Origin: Purpureocillium takamizusanense
Taxonomy: Eukaryota; Ascomycota; Sordariomycetes; Hypocreales; Ophiocordycipitaceae
Direction: 5' to 3'
Assembly: GCF_022605165.1 (NCBI RefSeq)
Contig: NC_063068.1
Span: 5,208,001-5,272,000 of the forward strand
Length of the DNA stretch: 64,000 nucleotides
The position numbers and the translations under genes were made by a program. Within the stretch, counting starts at the first letter, position 1; the number at the start of each line of letters is the position of its first letter. A model generated the notes under the pieces. It was not told the DNA's origin, did not search any database, and saw only the letters and a program-made list of their open reading frames with translations. Of the stretch, positions 34,741 to 46,170 are shown one piece after another.

Positions 34741-36019
34741 GCGCAGGACATGAGTGATCAAGGGGAGTGAATTACATGCGGAGAAAAAGAAAGGGGGGGG
34801 AACCGGCTATTATGAAGCGTTTACTCTGCGATGGATCCACGGCTTGGATGTTGCGTGCGAAACGGCGTTGAGTACTGGGACGGCCGACCCATCATATGGC
34901 CAAAGGGCAGCCGAGACTTGACTTCACCGACCCACGAGGATGCGATGCGATGCGATGCCCAGATTTCCGACATCGTTTGGCGCGCTGACAGCCTCTTGAG
35001 CCTGGCACGTGTCGGAGCGAGCATCTGAAGCCAAGGGTTGTCACGAGCAGTGGGTAGTTGGCGGTCGTGGCGGATGGGCTCCGGAGCTTGGCTGCGTCGC
35101 GCTCGGTCCCTGCGCCGGGCGTAACGGTCCGGTCATGGACATCTGTTGACCTTTTTTTTTTCAACTTTACTTGTTGGGCTATTTTATTGTAGGGCTTTTC
35201 CAATGACGATGCTCGTAACATAAACCTCGGGCACGGTTGGTGATTTCGTAATTACGTTTCGAAGTGGCACATGGACTCGACTCGATGGCGATGCTGGCCC
35301 GACTCGGACCACTTGGGGGTGAGTAAGCGTTACGACGCTTTTATTACCTACCTACTGTTCAAAATGCACAGTTGCAGTTACTCTCCCTCCGCAAGTGTAA
35401 GAAGACATGCACACATGCTCAGTGCACGCTTGCAAAAGGGGGGGGGCTCGACCCTTTTCTCCGCGTCTACCAGTCCTGCCGGCCCATCCCCCCCTCCCTC
35501 GACAGCCAGAACTCGTCGCGTGCGGGCACGAAGCCCAAAACCTCCGCCCGCGCGCCCTGACCTGCCCACCGACGTGCGAGCCCATCTACGCGCTGTCCTC
35601 GACGCACGCAGACGGCACTGTCGTTTTCACTTGGCTCTCTTTACGCCCATTCTGCAATCGCCATGTACGTCTATTACGCAACGCGAAAGGTACCGCTGCC
35701 CCCTTCCTGCTCTTCTTCCTTCTTCTCCCCCCCCCCTCCCTTGTATGCCCATGGCATCCTTTTCCGCCGGAGGGGTTTCCCTACGCAAAAGTTTCGCTCG
35801 TAGCCGTTGAACTAGATAGCCAGGTACGTGTAGCTAGTTACTAAGTACGCCGGCGACGTACGTGCGTTGCGTTACGTTGCGTGCACGGTCACGGGCGTGC
35901 CTCCATCTCGAGTCAAACATATAATGAGAGGCGCGGCCTCGCCCGGGAGGGTTTAAAGAAAGAAGGAAGGAAGGGTTTAAGAGAAGAACGGTCCGTCTGC
36001 GAGGAAAGCCGCGCGTTAT

Positions 36020-36051
<32 letters not shown>

Positions 36052-36282
36052 CTCTATCCGTCTCTCTCTCACCGAATCGAACCAACCCAACACCCAAGAA
36101 AACCGCCGAGATACAGCCTCACAGCGGACTGTATTTTTAACTTTCTTCCCTCGTCAAAACCCCCCTTGTCTATTATAGGCCATCTGGCCGGAGACGTCTT
36201 ATCTCTTCCTTTCTACGCTCCTCTTCTCTTCCCTTTGCCCCTCCTTCTTGTCTTATCACTACTACTGCTACTGCTACTCAGA
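34741..36282. other. Intergenic upstream of the Cys-rich secreted gene
   Basis: 1.54 kb without a supported gene. It holds (GATGC)4 at 34939-34958, GCGTT-like pentamers at about 35866-35884 and (CA)14 at 36020-36047. GTAC words occur at 35345-35358 and 35823-35862. The 36.05-36.28 kb part is C/T-rich, as expected for a fungal promoter/5' UTR. Confidence 0.55.
36020..36047. repeat. (CA)14 microsatellite
   Basis: A perfect dinucleotide array about 235 bp upstream of the start of the Cys-rich secreted protein gene. Confidence 0.85.
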
Positions 36283-36961
36283 ATGTGGCTGCAGCATCTT
36301 AGCATCTTCCACCTCCTCCTCCTCGCGACCCTGGGCGCCCCCTCTGCACCCAGCGATAGCAGCGCAGTTAGCGGAACGACCGACGTGAGCTCGGTCAGCG
36401 GATGGACCGATGTGACCTCGAGTCTGCACTCAGACGTCAACGACATGTACGGGGTAAGTAGTAGGGGGAAAAGAGGAAGAGGAAGAGGAAAAGAGGAAAA
36501 AACAAAAACAAAAAAGACTGACTTGCGTGTTGACAGGTATGCAACGTCACCCACAACTACTGCATCCTGCAGCTGCCCATCTACGTCGGGGCCAACGAGT
36601 TTGGCTACCCGCGGTACCACTATACCGAGTTCAACAGGGATTGTGACCAACGCTATCCCGTGAGTGCTGTTCGACCTTTATCGTCCCCCCATTCTTTTTT
36701 CCCCCCTCCACCACCCTTTTTTCCACCGCTCTGTAGTCATCGTGAAAGGGAACCCTTTCCCTGACATGCTGGCGATAACTAACCACATGATAATAGTGTC
36801 GATACCAGCGTCACCACTGCAGCTGGTCTAGGGGGACCTGCTTAGCCAAGTGCAACCAGCCCCCATGGGTACGTTTACCCCCCTCCTAACCCTTCCCGTC
36901 TTTTTCTCCTCCTGCATCGACTGCAAACTTCCGGTAGTACGTACGTCCTACGAAGAAGTAG
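36283..36961 (+). CDS. Small cysteine-rich secreted protein, four exons
   Basis: Exons 36283-36453, 36537-36659, 36797-36868 and 36938-36961 give 129 residues. All four exons are in phase 0; donors are GTAAGT, GTGAGT and GTACGT, acceptors ACAG, ATAG and GTAG. The N-terminus is a signal peptide (LSIFHLLLLATLGAPSAPS, cleavage near residue 22-25). A Ser/Thr/Val/Asp-rich spacer follows, and then the mature core has seven Cys: VCNVTHNYC, NRDCDQ, PCRY, HHCSW, GTCLAKC. The N-V-T sequence is an N-glycosylation site. Size, signal and Cys density fit a secreted effector-like or cell-surface protein, but no family is recognised. Exon 3 depends on correct splicing; the odd Cys number leaves one unpaired. 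Confidence 0.72.
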
Positions 36962-38441
36962 CAGTAGTTGTTGCTGCTGCTGCTGCTGCTGCTGCTGCAG
37001 TTATGCGCTTCTCATTTATTATGCTGACATGAACCCCCCTTTTTTTTGCTCGGTTGGTGGTCGTCCAGTGGGCAAAGTAGATGGGAACGGCTTCTTGGTC
37101 GCCTCTACACACACACGCACACACGCACACGCGCACCCACACACGTACAAACGCGGCGGATATGACACGACAAGGAAAGAAAACCGCACCCATTTGGAAA
37201 AAAAATTACTAGAGGTACTCCGGCAGCTCTGCTGTTGTAAATTACATCAGTTTGCAAATCCCAATGCCATGAATCTGGTTTCGCGCGTCTTTGCCAGGGG
37301 ATAGGAGGGGAGCTGCAGTGTAAAAAGGGAAAGCGGGGGGGCGGAAACGTCGCCGGACTGCCGTGGCGGCGGGAGTGCCGCCGGGCAACGGGTTATCCGC
37401 TGCCGTGGTGTTACGCATGTACTACTACTACTACTCCCTACAAAGTTAACTTATGTATGACATGGGTGTTTGGGTGGGTGTGTACCGGCAGGGAGGGCAA
37501 TTGCCATGTGAAAACGCAAAGAAGGACAAGAAGGGGGGGAAAGCTCCACGGGATTGAGGGCATTCGTTTCATGACACCGCCGTGGCGTCGAGGTGAGGTG
37601 CTGTGCTGTGCTGTGCTGTGCCGTGTGTGTGTCAGCGCCGGGGAGAGGAGGGGCTTACAAATTGCATACAGTGGGTGTACATACGTAAATGCGATCCATC
37701 ATCCCTGGGTCAGTTAATACGTACCAGGGTATGTATGGTGGGGGAAGGAGAGGGGCTTTGGGGGGGCCTCTCAACCCCGTGCCTGGCGTCGATCCTTTTT
37801 GTGGTGCCGCCGGATGGATAATCCATACGAATACGTAGGCCAGCTTTTGGCGGCACGGGCGGTCGCAGACTATAGTGCCTTGCACGAGTAAGTAGTTAGT
37901 ACCTAAGATACCTAGATATCTGAGCTGAAGAAGCAGTAGCATAATGGGACATGCCGAATAGAGTAAGTAGCATACGACTACCTACTAACTAACTACTACC
38001 TAGGTATCGTCATCGGGGGAGCCGCGCTTGACGTCGGCCCTCTTCCTTTGGTGGGGTTTGCCTGTATAACTAAGTGGGCAGAGGTGAAGAATGTGTTCGA
38101 TATTTAGCATCGAAGCCGGTTTACTCTGCACATCAAACTGTCTCTCCTCCTTCTGTATCAAGACAGGCACAGGCATCCCACGTCGCCCATATAACCGGCA
38201 TCAGAACATCAGAATCGGGCATCGTCGTCATCCATCTCTCTCTCTCTCTCTCTGTCTCTCTCTGCTTGCCTCCGCCCCGCCTACTACATCTTTCTCATAC
38301 CTGATACGCACTGCCAGTACCCACGTCTGGCACAAGGTATATATATACGTATCACAAGGGGCAAAGTATACGTATTCATCTTCTCACCATCTCGACACAC
38401 AATCTTCATTTCCCTCACCATATAATCTCGTAATTCCCACC
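36962..38441. other. Intergenic upstream of the MDR oxidoreductase gene
   Basis: 1.48 kb without a gene. It contains (TGC)9 at 36972-36998, a CA-rich tract at about 37110-37147, (GTGCT)n at about 37600-37621, a dense GTAC/TACCTA patch at 37888-38010 and (CT)n at about 38236-38262. The last 150 bp is probably promoter/5' UTR. Confidence 0.55.
36972..36998. repeat. (TGC)9 microsatellite
   Basis: A perfect trinucleotide array just past the last exon of the Cys-rich secreted protein gene, probably in its 3' UTR. Confidence 0.85.
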
Positions 38442-39724
38442 ATGGCTACTGCCGCAGCCGCCGCCGCCCTCCCCGCGACCCAGCGCGCCGTCGTCATGAC
38501 GGGCAAGCGCCAGCCCCTCGCCGCCGCCGAGGCGCCCGTCTTCGCCCCGCAGCCCGGCGAGGTCGTCGTCCGCGTCGCCTGGACCGCCTCGACGCCGCTC
38601 GACCTGCACCGCGCCGACGGCGGCCTCCTCGTGCCCTCGTGGCCCGCGCAGACCGGCGGCGGCGGCGTGGCCGGCACCGTCGTCGCGCTGGGCGGTTGCG
38701 GCGCCGGCGACGGAGCCAACGATGGCGACAACTCGGCGCCGGCGGCGCTCCTCCTCAAGGGCCTGCGCGTCGGCGACCGCGTCATGGCCTTTGCCTTTCG
38801 CGGCGCCAAGGAGGCCAACCACCAAGAGTACATCACCATCCCGGCGTACCTCGCCGGTCGCATTCCCGACGGCCTCTCCCTAAGGGAGGCGTGCACCGTG
38901 CCCGTCAACCTTGTTACCGTCTTCCACACCGCCACCGCGGACCTGGAGCTCGAGTTGCCGTGGCCCGTTCCGTCACGCGCGGACTGGAGGCCCGCCGCCG
39001 CCGACGCGCCCGTCCTCGTCTGGGGTGCGAGCAGCAGCGTCGGTATCTACGCCGTGCAGGTCCTGCGCCACTGGGGCTACCGCCGGATCCTGGCCGTGTC
39101 GAGCGGCAGGCACCACGAGTACCTGCGGCGCGTGGGCGCCACGGCCTGCTTCGACTACACCAAGCCCGAAGACGTGGTGTCGTCGATCCTCACGTACGTC
39201 GGGGAGCGCGGCGCCGACGGCGAGGGCAGCGCAAAAGAGGGCCCGCAGATCCCCTACATTCTCGACTGCATCGGCTCGCTCGACGGGACCCTACGACCCC
39301 TGACGAGCATCGCCCAGCGCGGAAGCCGCGTCGCCGTCATGCTGCCCGTCATCCTCAAGGACGCTACCGAGGACGACGAGCCCGAGTATGAAATGGACGT
39401 GACCAAGTGTCTCCCCGACAAGTGGGCAGAGGGCGTCATCCTCAGGGGCACCAGGACACACTTTTATCTTCAGGTGAGTCCCCCATCCCCTCGCCGTGGC
39501 CCCAGCGCCTGACGCGTGACACGAAGGCTGACCCCGCGCAGAACGAGTTTTTCAAGGAGAGGTTGCAGCCAGAGATCATACCCGCCCTGCTGGCGAACAA
39601 GATCATCGAGCCCAACAAGCAGCGCGTCGTGGAGGGCGCAGACATGGTGGAGAGGGCACAAAACGCGCTCAGCTTGCTAAGGAGCAAAGCGGTCAGCGGC
39701 GAGAGGTTAGTGTGGAAGGTCTAG
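38442..39724 (+). CDS. Zinc-type alcohol dehydrogenase-like / quinone reductase family oxidoreductase (MDR)
   Basis: Exons 38442-39473 and 39542-39724 (68-bp intron, GTGAGT donor, CGCAG acceptor) give 404 residues. The GroES-like N-domain carries QPGEVVVRVAWTAS and the GxxVxALG turn. The nucleotide fold has VLVWGASSSVG (192-201), followed by GATACFDYTKPEDVV and YILDCIGS, typical of medium-chain NAD(P)H-dependent reductases. The usual catalytic-zinc Cys/His set is not evident, so it is probably a zinc-independent quinone or enoyl reductase. The substrate is unknown; relatives occur both in detoxification and as stand-alone trans-enoyl reductases, but no PKS is nearby. The start has a CACCATGGC context. 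The N-terminal Ala run is low complexity. It converges with the Zn(II)2Cys6 gene 418 bp away. Confidence 0.88.
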
Positions 39725-40141
39725 AGCTGACGCTGCGCAAGTCGAGGACCATGTATAAAGTAGTAAATGCACCCGTCATGTGTTAACGCCCTCTGTAAAC
39801 CGATCATGCCGTCATTTTGCCTGCGTATCCCGGTTTCTCCTCTTTCCGTAGCGGATCGTTGCGGTATGTGGCGATGGTGAGCGACCGCCTTCTTAGTATG
39901 CTTAACCCCCCTGTGGTAGCTTTCATCTTCGTGAGTCCCGCAGCGTCATGCTCGACCCGTTCCAGAAGCGATTCTGTTTTACAGATCATGGAGTGCTTCG
40001 CAGACACAAGTACGTCGTCGCAGTCGGTCGAACCATCAGCGTGATGAGCCCGGCGCGGCGCCGAATCGTCGCGACTCGGCGCGTATCGTGCAGCACTCTT
40101 CCAGCCCTGTTCATATCATTCCAGCGCATCCGTCGTTTCAC
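39725..40141. other. Intergenic, convergent 3' ends
   Basis: 417 bp between the stops of the MDR oxidoreductase (+) and the Zn(II)2Cys6 factor (-). It presumably holds 3' UTRs; I see no coding sequence. Confidence 0.55.
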
Positions 40142-42172
40142 TCACACAGGAATCGTCGTCTCGCCCTCCATAAAGTGGTCCATGGCATCAGTGCCCACTT
40201 GCCTACAAAATTGTCAGTACAGCAGCGCCTTGTTGACAAGGGGGACGACAGATCAAAGAGTGACCCAATGGGTAGGTGGAGGGGGTTGAAGGGTTGAGGG
40301 ATTGTAGACGTACGTCGTGAGCATTAAGCGGGTAAACTCGTCGATATCGCCCGGTCGCCCGTACATCCAAAAGTCCTTAAAGGACAGGTTCTCGATCCAC
40401 CACTGCGGCTTCTCGCGCCAGGCGCGGTAGAACTCGACCGAGGACGCCGCGTCCCAGAGGTGGCTCGAGGCGGTAAAGCTCTGTGTCTCGCTCCACATGC
40501 CACAGTCGGCTGCGTGCGAGAAGAGTCCAAGATTAGCCCAGGTAGTCGGTGAAAAGATAGCAAGGGGTTGCTGCTGCTGCGGTGGCGGCGGCTGAGGCAG
40601 CAAGGGAAGGAAAGAGGGGAACTGCATACGTTCTTCCGATTTGAGCACGTAGATGACGCACATGAATGCGTAGGCGGCCATGATGCTGCGCCGGGCGCTT
40701 TCGAGGAAGATCCAACTCTGCAAAGACACGTTAGCGTTCTGTCCCCTCCTCTCTGGTCCGTGAACGGGGGAGGGCAAACGACGCAAGCAAGGGGCGGATT
40801 GACTCACCTCCCAGCTCTTGGGGTTGGCCTCCCTGCTGCCCACGCGGTGGCCGTTGACGCGCGACTCGGCCTCGAGCTCGTCCTTGGCAAACTCCAGGTC
40901 CTTGACCCAGGCGAGCATGACGCACATTTCGCGCTCGGCGGCGGCGCGCATGCCGACGTCGCCGTCAAAGACGCGCATCGAGTTGAGCACCGTCAGGGCC
41001 TGGACACGGGCGAGCTTGTCGGTAGGGGTGGCGGCGCGCTCGCCCTCGCGGTGGACGTCGCGGGCGGCGTCGGCGAGGAGGCGCATGGCCCAGGCCTTGT
41101 TGGCGGGGGAGCGGCCCGAGTAGGCGGCCGCGGCGGCGTAGGCGGCGAGTATCGTCTTGGGCAGTTGCGTGGACCAGAGGCGCGGGTGGATGAAGGGCAG
41201 GGCGCGCGTCGCGGCAAAGGTCGAGTGCAGGTTGGTGAGAAAGGAGACGATGAAGCCGACGCGCGTGCGCGGGTCGTGCACCAGCAGGGGGTCGACGTCG
41301 AGGCAGGCCTGCTCGTTGGCCTTGAGCACGGAGAGATCGCGTACGGGCTGCTGCTGTTGCCGTTGCTGGTGGAGCTGAGACTCTTGTTGTTCTTGTTGTT
41401 GTTGCTGCTGCTGCTGCTGCTGTTGCTCGAGGACCTCCGTCATGGTCGTCGCAGGCGGCATCGACGGCAGCGGCGGAATGTCGAGCTTGCCGCTGCCGAC
41501 ACCAGCATCGTGATAACCCGGATGCAGGTTCCAGATGTCGGCGGCACCGGCGCCGCCCGAGGCGTTCATGAGGTCCACAATGGAGAAGTCGACGCCGCCG
41601 AGGAGGTTACCGACGTTGCTGCTGTCGTCGGTCCCCGCAGCAGCGGCGGCGTGGTGATGGCTGCAGTTGGCGGCGCCATTGTGCATGCTCTCGGAGCTCG
41701 TGTCGGTGCCCAGGCTGTCCATGTCAAACCCCATGTCGAAGTCGGGCACGTCGCCGAGCCCCGGCGGCGTGCAGTTGGCGGTGCTGGAGGCGGAAGAGCC
41801 GGAGCAGGCGTTGGCGATGTGGTTGCTGTTGCTGCTGCTGCTGCTAATGCTGATGTTGTTGTTGTTGTTATTGGCGGTGGCGGTGGTGGTGGCGATGCCG
41901 CCATTGGTAGAGTTGGGCGTCGTCGAGGACGTCGCCGCCGAGGTGTGGTGCTGCTGCTGGTTCAGATGGTGGTGGTGATGATGCTGATGAGGTGACGACG
42001 GCGGCGGCATCCGCTGGTAGACGCACTCGAGCCCCTTGTTGGCGCAACGCGTGCACCGAGGCGTCCGCTTGTCGCAGCGCCGCTTGCCGCGGACGCAGGC
42101 GTTGCAGCTCTTTTGCCGGGACGCGGCGGCGGCGCGCTCCTCGCGGAGCAGCGTGCCGACGAGGGCATCCAT
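40142..42172 (-). CDS. Zn(II)2Cys6 fungal transcription factor
   Basis: Exons 42172-40808, 40717-40630, 40509-40314 and 40202-40142 give 569 residues. Introns are 90, 120 and 111 bp with donors GTGAGT, GTATGC and GTACGT. The zinc cluster is at residues 23-50 (Cys23, 26, 33, 40, 43, 50; C-x2-C-x6-C-x6-C-x2-C-x6-C). It is followed by a long His/Gln/Asn/Ser-rich region and a Gln tract (about 250-270). The C-terminal regulatory helices end in EFYRAWREKPQWWIENL and DEFTRLMLTT. Splicing to the last exon adds QVGTDAMDHFMEGETTIPV, which fits better than the read-through end. The first two introns lack in-frame stops. Target genes are unknown. The neighbouring MDR oxidoreductase is a possible but unproven target. 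Confidence 0.88.
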
Positions 42173-44523
42173 TACTGCTGGGTTTGAGTGAGGTGGTTGA
42201 GACGGGGGAGGCGCACGGCAGCGGCGCAGAGAGACCAAGCGAGCGGTGTGCGGTCACCGGTCCAACCCCAAATGGCTCGTAGTGAGTTGGCAGTTGAAGT
42301 GTGTAAAACAAAAAAGACTCGACTACAATCTCATCAATCGTGTCGAGCTAGGCGCATACAGACGTCGTCGCTTGCCACGCAGCGATGAATGACGGGCAAG
42401 CCGAGACGGATGACAATTCCGGGGCGAGAAAAGGCCGATGAAAAGAGCGAGAATGAGAGGCGCGCATCCATGTCGTACTATGGCCCGCCAGTTTCCTCCT
42501 GTCGGGAACCTACCTCTATCTAACAGGCCTACTGCCTTCGCACTAATAAGGTAAGGCAGGTAGGTACTAGGTTAGCACTGCCTGCCAGCGTGTGAGGTGG
42601 TGTGTGTGTGTGCGGATTGGATTCATCAGCATCCTGGGATGCCATGGGAGTGTCGCGGCCCCTCCAGCAAATCAGCGCCCTCCATACCTACCGACTGTAT
42701 CCCTCTCTCGGCCCTGCCCCCTCCCAGCTCGGGGCGTTTGCCCGCCCGAACTCCGGCACGGGCCCCAGTGCTTTCGCTCGCCCACACGCTCTCTTCGGAG
42801 GGGGCGGCCGTGCAGTCCTCCGACCCCCCCCCCCCTTCCTCCGCCGCCGTCCGCCGCCGTCCACACACACCACTGAAGGATCGAAGGGGCTACCTTAGAC
42901 AAAACGCTGCGCTGCGCTGCTCTGGCGGACAATCGGAAGTCCCCTATCCCATGCCATCCGCTGGCTGAGTACGGTACCTGCGCTGCCTAAAAAGTACGCA
43001 AAATGGCACCACGACATACATGCATACATACATATAACAACTGCCATGTCATGTCATGCCATGCCATGCCATATCAGTCCGCGGGTAAAACGGCCGGGCT
43101 GCATGCACGCATGCGCCGCCAGCCTCAGTACCTTAATACCTAGTACCTAGCATCAAGGACACTGCGGAGCAGGACACGGCGATACAGACAGAACACGCCA
43201 ACAAAAGCCGGCTGGCTCACTTTTGGTACAACCAACATGGATCGGGGTTATTGAAGAGAGGCTCACGTCTCCCTTCTCTACAGGTACTGCAAGTATTTCA
43301 TCGCCCTCGTATTCCTGTAGATGAGTCGAGTGACGCTTTGCCTTTGTCTCTGCTCCGGCACCCGAGGTGCATGAGGTACCTTAAATTTTGTCTGGTGAGA
43401 TGGCCAGGTACGTACCCTGACGAAACTCCGCACACAACAGTCCGCCGCCCCGTCGCCGCCTGACCACCCACCGCTACTGCCCGTTGACATCCCATCATAG
43501 AATCACGTAGTAGGCCGTCGAAGATACAGGACACCACGAGTCATCGGGATCTACAACGTAGTCCGCAGCTTGTTTTTCAACCGCCTTGTACGCGCCAGGC
43601 GGCATCTATGTCACACGTCTCCTCATCCGCCTGCATGCATGCAACGCACGTGCTCTCGGAGATTCAAGCCTGCGCAGCTTAGGAACGGTTATATGTACCA
43701 TGTCCAGCCACCCCATCAACCCTACCTACCCATATCACGCCCGCCATGCTCCTGCGCCGTCGTCGCCTTGCTGCCTGCCTTGCTGTTCGCCAGGGCGGCG
43801 CTGAGCCTCGTCCTGGCCCATCATTTCAAATCCAAGCATGGATGGCCCTTCAGGGTCCGACCCTCAACCCTTTTCACCATCCTCGGAGGCCCCTCCCTCC
43901 CAACCCGTATGTACAGATCCGACTCGGTCGGCACCTTGTTCCCATGTATCACTTCGCCGTGTCGAGTCCTATCCCGGCGTACTCGGAGTCCGTCACGGAG
44001 CTCCTTTCCCGCAAAAGCTCCCCTTGAATCCTCCACATCTCGATTAGGATCCCATACCGACTAACCGCGGCACATGGCCCGCCAAGTTAAGGCCCTTCAA
44101 AGTACAAACGAAATGAACATCCGGCAATCCTCGAGTTGCATTCGTCGACAGCCAATGCATCCCGTAGTGTGTTGGCCTCGGAGGAAAAAAAACGATTGTA
44201 CAGCAGCCGCCGAATCCCAGGCAACCGAAGTCCATGAGCAATTCACTCACAGCACAAACTAGAAAATCAAGAAAGGATCCCTCTAGTAAAACAATGAGGC
44301 CTGTGTCAGGCCTCGACTGGGAGCCTCAATGGGCGCCAAAAGTCCCGGAGGTTGTGTATCCGGTTGCGGCGGCAGCCCACAGCTGCACCGTTTCTCTTTT
44401 TTGTGGCAACACATGCCCTTCTGCTTCGTCGTTCAGTCGTGCATCTGCTTGTTTTGTCTGACATAGAAAAAATCGGCTGGCCGCGCATCGTTCATCGACC
44501 ACGAACCGGACCGGACGAGCCTC
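42173..44523. other. 2.35 kb spacer upstream of the Zn(II)2Cys6 gene
   Basis: No gene seen. It holds the promoter of the Zn(II)2Cys6 gene at its left end. Repeats are GT at about 42599-42613, a C run at about 42827-42836, GCTGC units at about 42906-42920 and ATGCC/ATGTC units at about 43045-43073. GTAC words recur at 42510-42580, 42968-42980, 43130-43150, 43370-43415. Confidence 0.55.
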
Positions 44524-46170
44524 TCAGTATCGCTCTGATCGGTACCCATTCACACGAGGCGCCTCGTACTGCACGCCCGTCATCGAGTCAGGCCCGTTCG
44601 GTATGCTGTTGCTAATGGATCGGAGAGGCGGCAGCTCTGTCCGGTTCGCGTTGGCGTAGGGATCTGGCGCATACGAGCCCCCTTGCGAGCTCGGTGGCTG
44701 CTGTGGCGGCGGCGGGCCTTGCTGGGCGTGCGACGGAGGGTGTGCGCCTTCCATCCTCATGCCATGCAGCTCGCGACGCAGCATCTCGATTTCGGCTAGG
44801 GCTGTGTTGTAGTGCGACTGAAGGAGCCGGAGATGCTCCGACTGCCTCTGATGTTCTGCGATGGCTGTTCGGCGTGTTAGCGATCGAGGGGGCCATAAAG
44901 GACCTCGCCAGCAACCATCTCTCACCTTTAGTCAAGATCTCCCACTTGGAGGCTTTCGAGCCGCGCTCCTGGGGCATCAGGTCTCGCAACTGGTCAAAGA
45001 GCTCCTTCATCTCGGTACGACGTTTCCGCTCAGCAAGCTTGTGGCTCACACGCAGTTCGGGAGTCCTGCTGTACGGCTGCGATCCCGTGGGACCGCCGCC
45101 TTCTTCGGCCTGCAAATCGCTGAGTTGCTTGTGCTGCATCGTGTGATGGTGCACCGACGGGTACTCGGATGCCTGCGACATGCGTGCGTGGTCGGGTGCG
45201 TCATCAAGTCGGCGCTGGCCGGGCGGCAGCCGCGACTCGGTGGTGAACTGGCTGCTGGCAATAGACTCGGTGATGCTGCTACGCCGCGAGTCGTCATATC
45301 GACCCGGGGGGCCGACTCTTTGGATCTCCTCCTCGGGGAAAGCCCACGCCTGACCCTTAGTCGGCTCTGCGGCACGAGCGATGTGTCCCGTGGCGGGGCC
45401 GGTAATGGCTGGGGCGGTCCTGACTGTCTTGGGCTCAGGGTTCCTCTCAGCACTCGGCTGGTATCCGTTGGAGATTCTGTGCACGGACAAGGCTTCGAGC
45501 CCTGGCCGGGGATTCCGCTGCGAGTGCAGCGTGTTCTGGATGGAGCTGGTCGACTGGTTGTTGCTCGTGTACGGAGATCCTCCCAGTCGCATATCGCTGA
45601 AACCCTGGTTAATCCTGCTGTCCACGCTCTCCCGGCGCGCGGCCGAAGCAACAGGCGTGAGGGTCTCGCCCAGGGTCGCCCCGTTTTGCCCGTGAGACTC
45701 CAACGACGTTGGTCGATCGTATCGGCGATGGTCGTTGCCGCTGGGGCTCGTCGGGGATACCATGGAGGCGACGCTCATGTTGCTGGCAGACGGAGAGAGA
45801 AGGGCCTGTGGCACCATGTTTGCGGCGACGGGCGAAGGCGTCTTGTCGCCCGAGGACTGATAGCTGGAGCCAGTCGGGCTGAGGCCGTTTGCGCTAAACG
45901 AGGCTGCCGACGTGTCTGCACAAAACGCTGTAAGCAAGGAGTCAAGAACAGCCTGCTGGCTTTGGGATGATGGATGCTGCCAGTGTGTGACGTACGCTTG
46001 CTGGAAGCCTCTGCCGTCGAGTAAAAGCCGGAATCGCGCAATTGCGGCGGCGGGATGTTGTGGTTTGGCGGCCGATCATCCTGGTTCAGAATATTCGTCA
46101 GGCCCGCAGCTTTGGTCGGCACAGGCCGCTGCTGCTGCTGAGTAGTCTGAGTTTCCATGGCGGTGGTCAT
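44524..46170 (-). CDS. bHLH transcription factor with leucine-rich coiled extension
   Basis: Exons 46170-45996, 45915-44926 and 44864-44524 (introns 80 bp GTACGT, 61 bp GTGAGA) give 501 residues. The bHLH lies at about 345-400: basic region SHKLAERKRR, helix 1 EMKELFDQLRDLMP, a loop, and helix 2 KWEILTKAIAEHQRQSEHL. Intron 2 falls inside helix 2. A short coiled extension follows (LRLLQSHYNTALAEIEMLRREL). The basic region His-x3-Glu-x2-Arg pattern predicts E-box binding. The N-terminus has the motif ILNQDDRPPNHNIPPPQLRDSGFYST, here exceeding simple sequence and probably conserved. The rest is Ser/Pro/Gln-rich and disordered. The identity of the specific fungal bHLH subfamily is not determined. 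Confidence 0.9.

Noticed and set aside
41400..41970. Long plus-strand ORF over the Zn(II)2Cys6 gene (475 codons)
   Set aside because: It is the antisense shadow of the Gln/His repeats of the regulator; Val/Leu/Gly runs mirror CAG/CAC repeats.
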